This document shows positions 43,355 to 52,900 of a stretch of 64,000 bases of DNA, piece by piece. The number at the start of each line of letters is the position of its first letter. Within the stretch, counting starts at the first letter, position 1. Origin of the DNA: Selenomonas ruminantium AC2024 (GTDB lineage: Bacteria > Bacillota > Negativicutes > Selenomonadales > Selenomonadaceae); assembly GCF_000687995.1 (NCBI RefSeq), contig NZ_JIAC01000001.1:1736001-1800000 (forward strand), given 5' to 3'. The position numbers and the translations under genes are program-made. The notes under the pieces were generated by a model, which was given only the letters and a program-made list of their open reading frames with translations, made no database searches and was not told the DNA's origin.

Positions 43355-43376
43355 TCATAAAGTATACATTTTGACA
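43355..43376 (+). repeat. 22-bp direct repeat with dyad symmetry, copy 2
   Basis: Identical over 22 bases to 43197-43218 and in the same orientation, 158 bases downstream. The copy ends 33 bases before the start of the ribbon-helix-helix gene. The DNA between the copies is very AT-rich with no gene. Confidence 0.8.
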
Positions 43377-43409
43377 AAGGTTACAAGAAAAATTAAAGGA
43401 GAAAACGTA

Positions 43410-43577
43410 ATGTTTGAAGTTCGTCAAACGGAAGAGATGATTAACAAGACTTTTCGACTGCCTGCCAGTTTGCTGGATGAGCTGACGAAAATCGCAGAGC
43501 ACGAGAAGATATCTGTCAATAACCTGGTTCGCCAGTGCTGTGAGTATGCGTTGGGTAATATGAAGAAGGAAAAATGA
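43410..43577 (+). CDS. Small ribbon-helix-helix (Arc/CopG-like) protein
   Basis: A 55-residue protein with the Arc/MetJ plan: a short strand 'KTFRLPASLLDELTKIAEH' leading into helix A, then 'KISVNNLVRQCCEYAL' as helix B. It is a likely DNA-binding dimer. The frame is open from 43329, but the ATG at 43410 has AAAGGAG before it and gives the compact domain. It overlaps the WbaP-like gene by 4 bases (ATGA), so it is the first gene of the O-antigen transcript. The repeats at 43197 and 43355 are natural candidates for its own operators. Confidence 0.82.
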   Translation: MFEVRQTEEMINKTFRLPASLLDELTKIAEHEKISVNNLVRQCCEYALGNMKKEK

Positions 43578-45004
43578 AACAAGGAATACATATCGGAACA
43601 AGCAGGCAAATTATCGTGTGTTTGCACTTGCTGGTGGATTACCTGGCTATTGTGGTGGCAGAACATACAGCCTTGTGGCTGCAGGGAATGTTTCGCGTGG
43701 AAGCCAGCCGCATGATGGTTCTGCCTTGGGAATATCAGTATATTTATTATCCAGCCTTGTTTCTGTTGGTCATGTTTCAGGCAGATGGCTATCGCTTTAA
43801 CAGGCCATCGCTAGATGTAACCAGGGATGTATTTAAAGGCGCCTGTTACGGATTCCTGATGTATATGCTGGTTATCTTCCTTATGCGTAACCGTTTGCAG
43901 GTTTCAAGATATTATGCAGGTTGTTTTTTACTTTTCAGCCTACTGTATATTGCCGTTGGCAGATACCTGCTGGGACAGTTTGTACTTAGATTGCATTGCC
44001 TGCAGGAAAAAATCCTGCTGATTGGTGCGGGGCGAACAGCAGAGCGACTGTTAGAAGCTTTTGATGATGACCCATGTTATGGCTATAAGGTTATCGGTCT
44101 GTTGGATGACCATCCTGTATCTAGTAAATTGCCGAAAGAATATCCTTTGCTGGGTGGCTTTGCTGATGCAGATAAGGTCATAAAAGAGCAAGAGGTACGA
44201 ACAATCGTAATTGCTGCCCCGGGGTTATCGGAAGAAGAAATGCGTAAATTGCTTGTATCCGTCCAGCATCTAACAGATACCATCTTGTTTACACCCAGTC
44301 TTGTCGGTACTCCCTTAGGCAGTGTGGAAATCAGCACATTATTTGTCGAACAGCTGACCATCATTAAAAGCAAAAACAATCTATCCCGCTGGAGCAACAG
44401 GACAACAAAGTTCGTCTTTGATATGGTCGTCACATTCTTCGGCTGCATCCTGATATCGCCAATATTTATTCTGTTGGCATTGTTGGTGGGAATAGACAAT
44501 AAGGGCAGAATTTTCTTTGCCCATCGCCGGGTGGGGCGGAATGGTAAGGAGTTCTACTGCTACAAATTCCAGACCATGATTCCCAACGCAGGTGAGGCTT
44601 TGAAAAAATATTTGGCCGAAAATCCAGAAGCCCAAAAGGAATGGGCGGAAAACTTCAAACTTACCCATGACCCGCGGGTAACCAAGTTGGGCGCATTTCT
44701 GCGCAGGACAAGTCTGGACGAACTGCCTCAAGTATTCAATGTGCTAAAGGGCGAGATGAGTCTTGTCGGCCCGCGCCCGATAGTACAAGGCGAAGTTTGC
44801 AAATACGGTGACAATATCCGGGAATACTACATGGTACGCCCTGGCATAACCGGCATGTGGCAGACCAGTGGTCGTAGCGATACTACTTATGAAGAACGAG
44901 TGGAAATGGACACCTGGTACGTCCGTAATTGGAGCGTATGGCTGGATATGAAATATCTGGTTAAGACTTTTACAGCGGTTCTAGCAAGAAAAGGAGCTTA
45001 TTGA
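43574..45004 (+). CDS. Undecaprenyl-phosphate sugar phosphotransferase (WbaP/WcaJ-like)
   Basis: Starts glycan assembly by moving a hexose-1-phosphate to undecaprenyl phosphate at the inner membrane. The 476-residue protein has about four N-terminal helices, a Rossmann-like CoA-binding-type middle ('LIGAGRTAERLLEAFDDDP'), a further membrane segment (about 275-298), and the catalytic domain. The latter has 'FFAHRRVGRNGKEFYCYKFQ', 'LRRTSLDELPQVFNVLKGEM', 'SLVGPRPIV' and 'VRPGITGMWQTSGRSD'. The layout is that of WbaP/CpsE proteins. The sugar (galactose, glucose or other) is not fixed by sequence. It is coupled to genes on both sides. Confidence 0.93.
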   Translation: MKQGIHIGTSRQIIVCLHLLVDYLAIVVAEHTALWLQGMFRVEASRMMVLPWEYQYIYYPALFLLVMFQADGYRFNRPSLDVTRDVFKGACYGFLMYMLVIFLMRNRLQVSRYYAGCFLLFSLLYIAVGRYLLGQFVLRLHCLQEKILLIGAGRTAERLLEAFDDDPCYGYKVIGLLDDHPVSSKLPKEYPLLGGFADADKVIKEQEVRTIVIAAPGLSEEEMRKLLVSVQHLTDTILFTPSLVGTPLGSVEISTLFVEQLTIIKSKNNLSRWSNRTTKFVFDMVVTFFGCILISPIFILLALLVGIDNKGRIFFAHRRVGRNGKEFYCYKFQTMIPNAGEALKKYLAENPEAQKEWAENFKLTHDPRVTKLGAFLRRTSLDELPQVFNVLKGEMSLVGPRPIVQGEVCKYGDNIREYYMVRPGITGMWQTSGRSDTTYEERVEMDTWYVRNWSVWLDMKYLVKTFTAVLARKGAY

Positions 45005-45879
45005 TGGGCAAAAACTGGCTGGCCAAAGCCAATGTCGGCATAGTGATTCCAACATATCAGGCTGGTGCAGGATTCAGGCAATTGCTGGCGGAGTTAGCAG
45101 AGCAGACTTTCCAACCGCAATATCGGCTGGTTATGGATTCGGAGTCAACCGATGATACTGTACAGTTTGCCAAGCAGGCTGGCTGGCAGACCCATATTGT
45201 AGCCAGAAAAGAGTTCAGCCATGGCCGAACCCGTCAGAAAGCATTGACGATTCTGCAGGAACAAGCGGCGTTGGATTTCATCATCTATATGACGCAGGAT
45301 GTCCGCATCTCAGCAAAGGACAGCTTAGAAAAACTCCTATTAGCTTTCGCTGACCATGAAGTAGCTGGAGCTTACGGTCGCCAGCTGCCGCATAAAGGCG
45401 CCAGCATCTATGCTGCTGTTGACCGCGAATTCAACTATCCAGCAGTATCCTGTGTCAAGTCAATGTCAGATGTCAAAAATCTCGGCATAAAAACTGCCTT
45501 CTGCTCCAATTCTTTTGCTGCCTATCGGGTAACGGACTTAGTTGACCAAGGCGGTTTTCGCAACGTAGATATCTGTGAAGATGTAGAAATGGCTGGCCGC
45601 CTACTATTGCAGGGCAAAAAGATAGCCTATGTGGCAGAGGCCGAAGTCCATCACTCCCATGAGCCGAATTTGACAAGTCAATGGAGACGCTATCGGTCAA
45701 TAGGCCGTTTCTACGCAGAAAATCATTGGTTACAGGAAAACTTTGGCGGTTCCGCCGGTGAAGGCTTGAAGCTCGTACGTTACCAGCTGCAGCGTATAGG
45801 AAAAGAAAAAGGCATATGGGGACTAGGGAAAGTGCTGGCCTTGGATGCCATCAAATTTATCGCCTATAAAACAAATTAA
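45004..45879 (+). CDS. GT2 glycosyltransferase (rhamnosyltransferase-like)
   Basis: A 291-residue family 2 glycosyltransferase. It has 'VGIVIPTYQAGAGFRQLL' at the N-terminus, 'VMDSESTDDTVQFAK', and 'KEFSHGRTRQKAL', the HG-x-TR motif often seen in dTDP-rhamnosyltransferases. 'YMTQDVRI' carries the metal-binding acidic residue in place of DxD, and 'DICEDVEMAGRLL' the catalytic base region. The ATG at 45004 overlaps the previous stop by one base (TGATG). A TTGACAAGTCAA site lies in the gene at 45670-45681. The acceptor is presumably the sugar-lipid made by the WbaP-like enzyme. Confidence 0.87.
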   Translation: MGKNWLAKANVGIVIPTYQAGAGFRQLLAELAEQTFQPQYRLVMDSESTDDTVQFAKQAGWQTHIVARKEFSHGRTRQKALTILQEQAALDFIIYMTQDVRISAKDSLEKLLLAFADHEVAGAYGRQLPHKGASIYAAVDREFNYPAVSCVKSMSDVKNLGIKTAFCSNSFAAYRVTDLVDQGGFRNVDICEDVEMAGRLLLQGKKIAYVAEAEVHHSHEPNLTSQWRRYRSIGRFYAENHWLQENFGGSAGEGLKLVRYQLQRIGKEKGIWGLGKVLALDAIKFIAYKTN

Positions 45880-45892
45880 AGAGGGATAACCA

Positions 45893-46702
45893 TTGCATTA
45901 TTTAAGAGTATTTATCGATTTTGTACTTTCCATATGGCACAACAAAGGTCTCCTGTGGAACTTAACCAAAAAGGATTTGAAACAGCGTTATGTCGGTTCT
46001 TATCTGGGAATTCTATGGGCCTTTATACAACCTGCTATAACGATAGCCATCTTTTGGTTCGTATTTCAGGTGGGCTTTAAGTCCATGCCTGTGGATAACT
46101 TCCCGTTTATCCTTTGGTTGATTTGCGGCATGTTCCCTTGGTTCTTCTTTAGTGATGCCCTGCAGGCCGCTACAAACTCGATATACAGCAACAGCTTTCT
46201 GGTCAAAAAAGTGGTATTCCGTGTGAGCCTGCTACCTATGATTCAGATAATATCGGCGTTACTTGTCAACATGTTTTTCGTAGTAGTGCTGTTTTTGATG
46301 TTTTCTGTCTATGGATACTGGCCCAGCCTGTATAACCTGCAGATTATTTATTACGTATTCTGCAGTATCTGTCTGGTCTTTGGCTTGTCTCTGATTACCA
46401 GTTCCCTGATGGTCTTTATGAAAGACATCGGCCAACTGGTAGCAATGGTTATTCAGTTCGGCTTCTGGGGCACGCCGATATTCTGGAGCTTGAAGCTGAT
46501 ACCAGAAACCTATCAATGGGTGTTCAAACTCAATCCAATGTACTACGTAGTAGAAGGCTACCGTAACAGCTTTATCTACCATAAATGGGTATGGGAACTG
46601 GGCTATACGAATATATCCTTCTGGTTATTCACCATAGCCGTCATGCTTTTCGGCGCATTTATCTTTAAAAAACTAAGACCACATTTTGCAGATGTATTGT
46701 GA
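45893..46702 (+). CDS. wzm: Polysaccharide ABC transporter permease (Wzm-like)
   Basis: The membrane part of the O-antigen exporter: 269 residues and six helices of the ABC-2 type. Signature pieces are 'LTKKDLKQRYVGSYLGILWA' at the N-terminus, 'FPFILWLICGMFPWFFFSDAL', and a C-terminal 'LNPMYYVVEGYRNSFIY'. The start is a TTG at 45893 with GAGGGATAA before it. It is paired with wzt 7 bases downstream. Such pairs export complete, undecaprenyl-linked polysaccharides across the inner membrane before ligation to lipid A core or another anchor. Confidence 0.93.
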   Translation: MHYLRVFIDFVLSIWHNKGLLWNLTKKDLKQRYVGSYLGILWAFIQPAITIAIFWFVFQVGFKSMPVDNFPFILWLICGMFPWFFFSDALQAATNSIYSNSFLVKKVVFRVSLLPMIQIISALLVNMFFVVVLFLMFSVYGYWPSLYNLQIIYYVFCSICLVFGLSLITSSLMVFMKDIGQLVAMVIQFGFWGTPIFWSLKLIPETYQWVFKLNPMYYVVEGYRNSFIYHKWVWELGYTNISFWLFTIAVMLFGAFIFKKLRPHFADVL

Positions 46703-46709
46703 GGCAGAT

Positions 46710-48020
46710 ATGAGTAACGACTGGGCAATAAAAATAGACCACCTGAGCAAGGTGTATAAAATCTTTGACAAGCCGACAGACCGGGTGAAAGAAGCATTAA
46801 ATCCCTTCAAGAAACGTTACAGCAAGGACTTTTATGCATTAAATGATGTATCGCTGACCATAAAGAAAGGCGAGACAGTAGGTATAATCGGCAAGAATGG
46901 CGCTGGAAAATCCACTCTGCTGAAAATCATCACCGGCGTGTTGACTCCAACAGCGGGTAACATTCAAGTAAATGGCCGTATCGCCTCCTTGCTTGAATTG
47001 GGCGCAGGTTTCAATCCCGAAATGTCTGGTATAGAAAATGTCTACATGAACGGCACGATTATGGGCTATACCAAAGAAGAAATGGATGAACGCCTGCAGG
47101 ATATCATCGACTTTGCAGACATAGGGGATTTCATCAATCAGCCTGTGAAGATGTATTCCAGTGGTATGTTTGCGAGATTGGCGTTTGCGGTGAATGCCTT
47201 TGTGGAGCCGGATGTGCTGATTGTTGATGAAGCGTTATCAGTAGGTGATGCTTTCTTTCAGAATAAATGCTTCAAGAAATTTGAAGAACTAAAAGAATCA
47301 AACGTAACGGTTATATATGTATCGCATGATATTGGCTCTATAAGAAGATTTTGCGACAAGGTATTGTGGTTGGAACGAGGTTCGACGAGAAAATATTCAG
47401 AAAGTGATGATGTTTGCTCAGATTATCTTGATATGCAAATAAAGGCAAATGAGTTATATGCTGAAGCTGAAAAACTTAGTGATGATAGATTGATTAGAGC
47501 AGACAAGCAGAGTGGAAAAATTATTTTTCCAGAATTGAATGCTACAAAGGCAATTAAAACCCATCCGGAAGATGGAAAAATTGTTTCTTTTTTTATTACA
47601 GATATGAATGACAAGTTGACAAGCAGCTTGGATGCGGGGAGTAAATACAAGTTTCATATCGTTGCCGAGTTTTATAATAATATAAAAAATGTAATTTTCG
47701 GAATTAATTTTGACACCCAAGATGGTTTGCCATTGATAGGGTTTAATACATATTTGTCTTCTAAATGTGGTATTGATGTAAATGAGAATAGTGTTGTAGA
47801 TGCAGTTATGGTTATGGAAATACCTATCATAAAGGAGGGGAAATATTTGTTATCTCCTGCTATCGCAAAAGGTACTCAGAATAAGCATAGCTTTATTGAA
47901 TATTTGCCCATATGTAAGGAAGTACAAGTCTATAAAGAAGGGCCATATGTTGCTCTGCTTGAGGTAAATGCAGAGTGTGAATTCAGCTCGTACGATAGAG
48001 AAAACGTAAGTTACAAATAA
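46710..48020 (+). CDS. wzt: Polysaccharide ABC transporter ATPase with C-terminal carbohydrate domain (Wzt-like)
   Basis: The 436-residue ATPase of the exporter. The nucleotide-binding domain (about 1-250) has Walker A 'GIIGKNGAGKSTLLKII', the signature 'VKMYSSGMFARLAFAVN' and Walker B 'PDVLIVDEALSVGD'. A C-terminal beta-sandwich domain (about 265-436) resembles the Wzt domain that reads the terminal modification of the O-antigen. The ATG at 46710 with GAGGC before it is preferred over an upstream in-frame start. Base composition changes within the gene near 47280: the ATPase half resembles the chromosome, the specificity half is AT-rich like the genes after it. Confidence 0.92.
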   Translation: MSNDWAIKIDHLSKVYKIFDKPTDRVKEALNPFKKRYSKDFYALNDVSLTIKKGETVGIIGKNGAGKSTLLKIITGVLTPTAGNIQVNGRIASLLELGAGFNPEMSGIENVYMNGTIMGYTKEEMDERLQDIIDFADIGDFINQPVKMYSSGMFARLAFAVNAFVEPDVLIVDEALSVGDAFFQNKCFKKFEELKESNVTVIYVSHDIGSIRRFCDKVLWLERGSTRKYSESDDVCSDYLDMQIKANELYAEAEKLSDDRLIRADKQSGKIIFPELNATKAIKTHPEDGKIVSFFITDMNDKLTSSLDAGSKYKFHIVAEFYNNIKNVIFGINFDTQDGLPLIGFNTYLSSKCGIDVNENSVVDAVMVMEIPIIKEGKYLLSPAIAKGTQNKHSFIEYLPICKEVQVYKEGPYVALLEVNAECEFSSYDRENVSYK

Positions 48021-48036
48021 TTGGAGGAGATATTAT

Positions 48037-48909
48037 ATGTCGGATAGCTTTTTTAACAAAGAGTATTATCAAAACTGTTGTGGACCTATTGCATATACAG
48101 ATGAGCATTTCCCAAAATTCTTTGGACAAATTGCAGATAGAATTGTTGAAGATTTGCACCCTAAGACCGTTCTTGATGCTGGGTGCGCAATGGGATACTT
48201 GGTTGCAGCTTTAAGAGACCGTGGCGTAGAGGCTTGGGGAATTGATATATCCAATTATGCAATAGGTAGTGTAAGAGAAGATATAAAACCATATTGTATG
48301 GTAGGATCTTTGACGGAAAAGCTGCCTCCTTCAATGCCTGATAAGTATGATTTGGTGATAACAATTGAAGTAATTGAGCACATGTATGAAGAAGACGGGA
48401 AAAGAGCAATAGAAAACTTATGCTCACTTACGGATAAGATAATATTCTCATCAAGTGCGAATGATTATACAGAGTATACGCATTATAATGTCCAGCAGCG
48501 TGAGTATTGGACGCGGTTATTTGCAGAAAATAACTTTCTAGATGACTTGAGTTATAGGCCACAGTACATTACTCCTTGGAGTATATATTTTGTAAAAGGA
48601 ACGGATTGGTTACATCAATTACAGGTTTATGAACATCATATCAGAATTATAGAAGATAGATTGAATAAAATAGAAGAAGAAAATGCAGAAGTAAAAACAG
48701 TTAATGAGAGATTGAAGAACGAAAATGCAAGTATAAATTCGGCAAATGAAGAGTGCAAAGATATGTTGACTGCAGGGGAAGATAAGTGTTCCAAAATGCA
48801 GAAAGAATATGATGCGTTGATGAAAATGTATCAGGAGATGCTAGAATCAACATCTTGGAAAATAACGACCCCGTTTCGAATAGTAAAAAAGTGGTTTAGC
48901 AATGGGTAA
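48037..48909 (+). CDS. SAM-dependent methyltransferase with coiled-coil tail
   Basis: A 290-residue protein. The N-terminal half is a class I methyltransferase with motif I 'VLDAGCAMGYLVAALRDRG' (about 44-62), 'GIDISNYAI' and 'YDLVITIEVIEHMYEEDG'. Residues about 200-265 form a charged coiled coil ('IIEDRLNKIEEENAEVKTV' and so on), ending in 'STSWKITTPFRIVKKW', a tail common in O-antigen glycosyl- and methyltransferases. With Wzt's C-terminal domain upstream, it is a fair guess that it puts a terminal methyl cap on the O-chain and measures its length by the coiled coil, as WbdD does; this is inference. AT-rich. Confidence 0.82.
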   Translation: MSDSFFNKEYYQNCCGPIAYTDEHFPKFFGQIADRIVEDLHPKTVLDAGCAMGYLVAALRDRGVEAWGIDISNYAIGSVREDIKPYCMVGSLTEKLPPSMPDKYDLVITIEVIEHMYEEDGKRAIENLCSLTDKIIFSSSANDYTEYTHYNVQQREYWTRLFAENNFLDDLSYRPQYITPWSIYFVKGTDWLHQLQVYEHHIRIIEDRLNKIEEENAEVKTVNERLKNENASINSANEECKDMLTAGEDKCSKMQKEYDALMKMYQEMLESTSWKITTPFRIVKKWFSNG

Positions 48910-49870
48910 AAAAAATTGTGATAACAATGATATATCAATAGCTTTATGCACATATAACGGCGCTGATTTTTTACAGGAACAATTGAATAGTCTGCTTAAT
49001 CAAACCTGTAAACCAAAAGAGATAATTATTAGTGATGATGGCTCAACAGATGAAACATTAGGTGTTATTGAAAGATTTAGAGAAAAAACAACATTGCCGG
49101 TATATATAATAAAAAACGAAGAAAAACTAGGTCCGGTTCAAAATTTTTCTCGTGCTATGATGGCATGTGCAGGTAGGTATATTGCTCTTTGCGATCAAGA
49201 TGATGTGTGGAAAGAGAATAAATTAGAAGTAACGTTGAATAAAATGAAAGAAATGGAGAAATGTGAATCTCCTAATTGTCCCTTGCTTGTGTATGGAGAT
49301 TTGATTGTCACAGATGAACGGTTAAATACTATAACGATTTCTATGATGAGAAAGCAAGGGCTAGAAAATGAAGAGGATATGCAACAAGCACAAAGAGTGC
49401 TGGTAGCACAGAATTATGTGACAGGTTGTACGGTGATGATAAATAGGAAATTACGAGATATCTCTTGTCCAATACCTCAAGAGGCTGTTATGCATGATTG
49501 GTGGTTAGCATTGATTGCGGCACATAAAGGAAAGATTGGTTTTATAAATGAACCGCTTATATACTATCGTCAGCATAGTAGTAATACTGTCGGAGCTGTG
49601 ATTAATAGTGCTAGAAGATATTTCAAAGCAATTCTTCATCCACATACTATAAGGGATAAATTATTAGCTGTGCTTGTGCAAGCATCAGCGGCTAAAGAGT
49701 GTAACTTGGCACAAAGTTTTGAAGAGAATATCATAAATCATGATATTGGAGGCGTTTGGAAGTTAGGGATACATAGACAGAAAATGATTGAAAATATAGG
49801 GCTATATTTTATGCTGCGGTACTATAACGAATATTATAGTGATAAATTGAAAGCATACATAAAGGGATGA
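48902..49870 (+). CDS. GT2 family glycosyltransferase
   Basis: A 322-residue family 2 glycosyltransferase with a clear GT-A fold. It has 'SIALCTYNGADFLQEQLNSL', 'EIIISDDGSTDETLGVIERF', 'YIALCDQDDVWKENKLEV' with the metal-binding DQDD, and 'AVMHDWWLALIAAHKG' plus 'LIYYRQHSSNTVG' in the acceptor half. This pattern is typical of O-antigen rhamnosyl- or other deoxysugar transferases. The ATG overlaps the end of the methyltransferase gene by 8 bases. AT-rich like the rest of the cassette. Confidence 0.88.
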   Translation: MGKKNCDNNDISIALCTYNGADFLQEQLNSLLNQTCKPKEIIISDDGSTDETLGVIERFREKTTLPVYIIKNEEKLGPVQNFSRAMMACAGRYIALCDQDDVWKENKLEVTLNKMKEMEKCESPNCPLLVYGDLIVTDERLNTITISMMRKQGLENEEDMQQAQRVLVAQNYVTGCTVMINRKLRDISCPIPQEAVMHDWWLALIAAHKGKIGFINEPLIYYRQHSSNTVGAVINSARRYFKAILHPHTIRDKLLAVLVQASAAKECNLAQSFEENIINHDIGGVWKLGIHRQKMIENIGLYFMLRYYNEYYSDKLKAYIKG

Positions 49871-49902
49871 GAGTAAAGCATGTTTAGGAAAGTGGTAGCT
49901 GA

Positions 49903-52900
49903 ATGAGAAACTTAAAGGAAATGACGAAGTATAAGCTTTATACCTTTATAAAGGGAAATAGATATGCATATGCATTAGCCAAAAAGGTAAAGAATAATTT
50001 AGATTATTGGAATGCAAACCTTAAACAAATAACTTATGTTGAAGAAAGTGTAGAGGAAAAAATAAATGTGAAGGAATCTGTAACGTTTAGCATACTGGTT
50101 CCGCTATATAATACACCAAAAGAATATTTAAAAGAGATGATAGACTCTGTCTTAGCACAGAGTTACAAGAAGTGGGAGTTATGCTTATTAGATGGTAGTG
50201 ATGATAAACATCAATATGTCAATGAAATATGTGAGGAGTACTCCCAAAATGATGATAGGATTAAATATGAAAGAATAAACGAGAATAAAGGGATATCTGG
50301 CAATACAAATGAATGTGCGCACATGGCTACAGGTGAGTATCTTGTTCTTTTGGATCATGATGATACATTGAGCTGTGAGGCCTTAATGTATAATGCTTAC
50401 TGGATAGAAAAGCAAGATGCTGATGTTTTATATTCGGATGAGGACCACATTTCCATAAAGGGGGTATATACGTCTCCTTTTTTTAAGCCGGATTGGTCAC
50501 CTGATTTACTGTATAGCCAAATGTATGTGTGTCATCTGCTGGTTATTAAAAGAAATCTGTTTGAACAAATCGGGGGCTTTCGTTCAAAATGTGACGGAGC
50601 ACAAGATTACGATCTTATGTTGCGTTTATCTTCTGTTTCGAAAAAGATTGTTCATATACCAGAAATACTTTATCATTGGCGTGAGTCTGAGAATTCTACA
50701 GCTTCGTCAGCAGAAGCAAAGCCTTATGCACATGAAGCTGGTAGGATTGCACTTGATGATTATTTGAAGGGTAAATATGGGACTGAAGCATTTGCTGCTG
50801 ATGGTGCATATACTTTTTGCTACGATGCAAGGTTTAAATTTGATGAAAATAAAAAAGCATCAATTATCATTCCTATGAAGGATAAATATGAATTAACTGA
50901 TGCATGTGTAAAGAGTATCATAGAGAAAAGCAACTATTCAAATTATGAAATAATTATCCTTGATAATAATTCTGAAAAGGTTGATACAATATCTTGGCTT
51001 GAAAAAATTATTAAATTTGATAAACGTATTCGTGTAGAAAAAGCGGATATGGAATTTAACTGGTCAAAAATTAATAATTACGGAGTAAGTCTTTCAAGTG
51101 GCGATGTGTTTGTTTTTCTGAATAACGATACTGTGATTATTAGCAATGACTGGCTTGAGCGCCTAATGGAAAATGCTATGCGCAAAGATACTGGAGTAGT
51201 TGGTGCTATGTTGCTATATGAAGATGATACTATTCAGCACGCAGGTGTGGTGGTTGGTATGAATGGATGGGCAGACCATGTGTTCAAAGCTCAGGCACCA
51301 GTGCACATGACAAGCCCTTTTGCTTCACCAGCACTTAATAGAAATGTTTTGGCAGTAACAGGAGCGTGCATGGCAGTTTCAAGAAAAACATGGATGGAAA
51401 TAGGTGGCTTTGATGAAGAATTTGTAATTTGTGGTAGCGATGTAGAATTGGGTATAAGAGCTCACGAAAAAGGCCTTTTTAATCTCTATAATGCACAAGT
51501 GAAACTCTATCATTTGGAGTCAAAAAGCAGAGATGAGTATATACCAGAGGTTGATTTTAGAAAATCACGTGAAGCATACTATGTTTACTGGGAAAAAGGA
51601 GATCCTTACTATAATAAAAATCTTTCTCTTAATGCTACACGGCCTGAGGCTAAGCATGTGACAGAAGTACACACTTCCTTTTTTACAAGGCTGAAAAATA
51701 AAGTAAAAAGATATGTGGCTAAAAATATAAATTTAAATGTAGATGTAAATGCAAATTATGCAATTCCTGAAATAATGCAAATCGATGCTAGGAAGTCTGA
51801 TTATCCAGGAATCATTAGATTAAATTTATTGATACCATCATTGGATCAAGCACACGTGTTTGGCGGAATTTCTACGGCTATCAGATTTTTTTATGCATTG
51901 CAGCAAGCAATGGTTTGCGATGCTAGAATAATAATTCTTGATGCGCCTTATGATAGAAAAACAGCTATCGATACACCGAATTATATCAGTGTATCTGCAA
52001 ATGACGATTTTAAATTTTCTAAGCAGATTGTACCGTTTGCCGACAGGTTTAATAAGACAATTCCTGTTAGAGACAAAGATATATTCATTGCTACAGGCTG
52101 GTGGACGGCATACAACATAAAGTCTTTATTAGAATGGCAAGCTGAAGTTTATCAGCAAGATGTAAATCCATTGATTTATATGATTCAGGATTATGAGCCA
52201 GGATTCTATTCATGGTCGTCTAGACATGCTTTGGCTGATAGTACCTACAAGATGGACTTGCCGGTATACGCTGTAATTAATTCCTCTTTGTTGCATGAGT
52301 TTTTACAGATAAGAGGTTATAAGTTTGCTAAAGAATGGAGCTTTGAACCGCACATAAATGAAAAGCTGGCAGAATTCTTACCAGAAGACGGTGGCAAGTG
52401 TCCTAAAAAGAAGCAAATTCTTGTATATGGAAGGCCGTCTGTTGAGCGAAATGCATTTTCAATAATTGTTGAATCTCTAAAATTATGGTCGAAGGAATAT
52501 GCATATGCTTCTGATTGGCGGATACTGTCAGCAGGAGAAGATTTTCCAGATATTAATCTTGAAAATGGTGTTGTATTGCACTCTGTTGGCAAATTGTCTT
52601 TAGCTGATTATGCAAAGATGATGCTAGATACATATGCAGGTATCTCTTTGATGATATCACCACATCCAAGCTACCCACCACTAGAGATGGCTACGTTTGG
52701 TGTTAAAGTTATTACCAATAAATATGCCAACAAGGATTTGGGTGATTTTAATGATAATGTTTTTAGTATAGATAATACGTCTCCTGAAGAAATTGCAAAA
52801 ATACTATGCGAAATAACTGGAGAATTTAAAGGAACTAGTGATATTTATTACAATCAGTCATACGTTAATTATAATGATGAATTTGGGGGGATTGTATCTG

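Noticed and set aside
43197-43376. The two 22-bp repeats as a CRISPR array
   Set aside because: Only two copies 158 bp apart, no cas genes, and the repeats are palindromic sites next to a recombinase.
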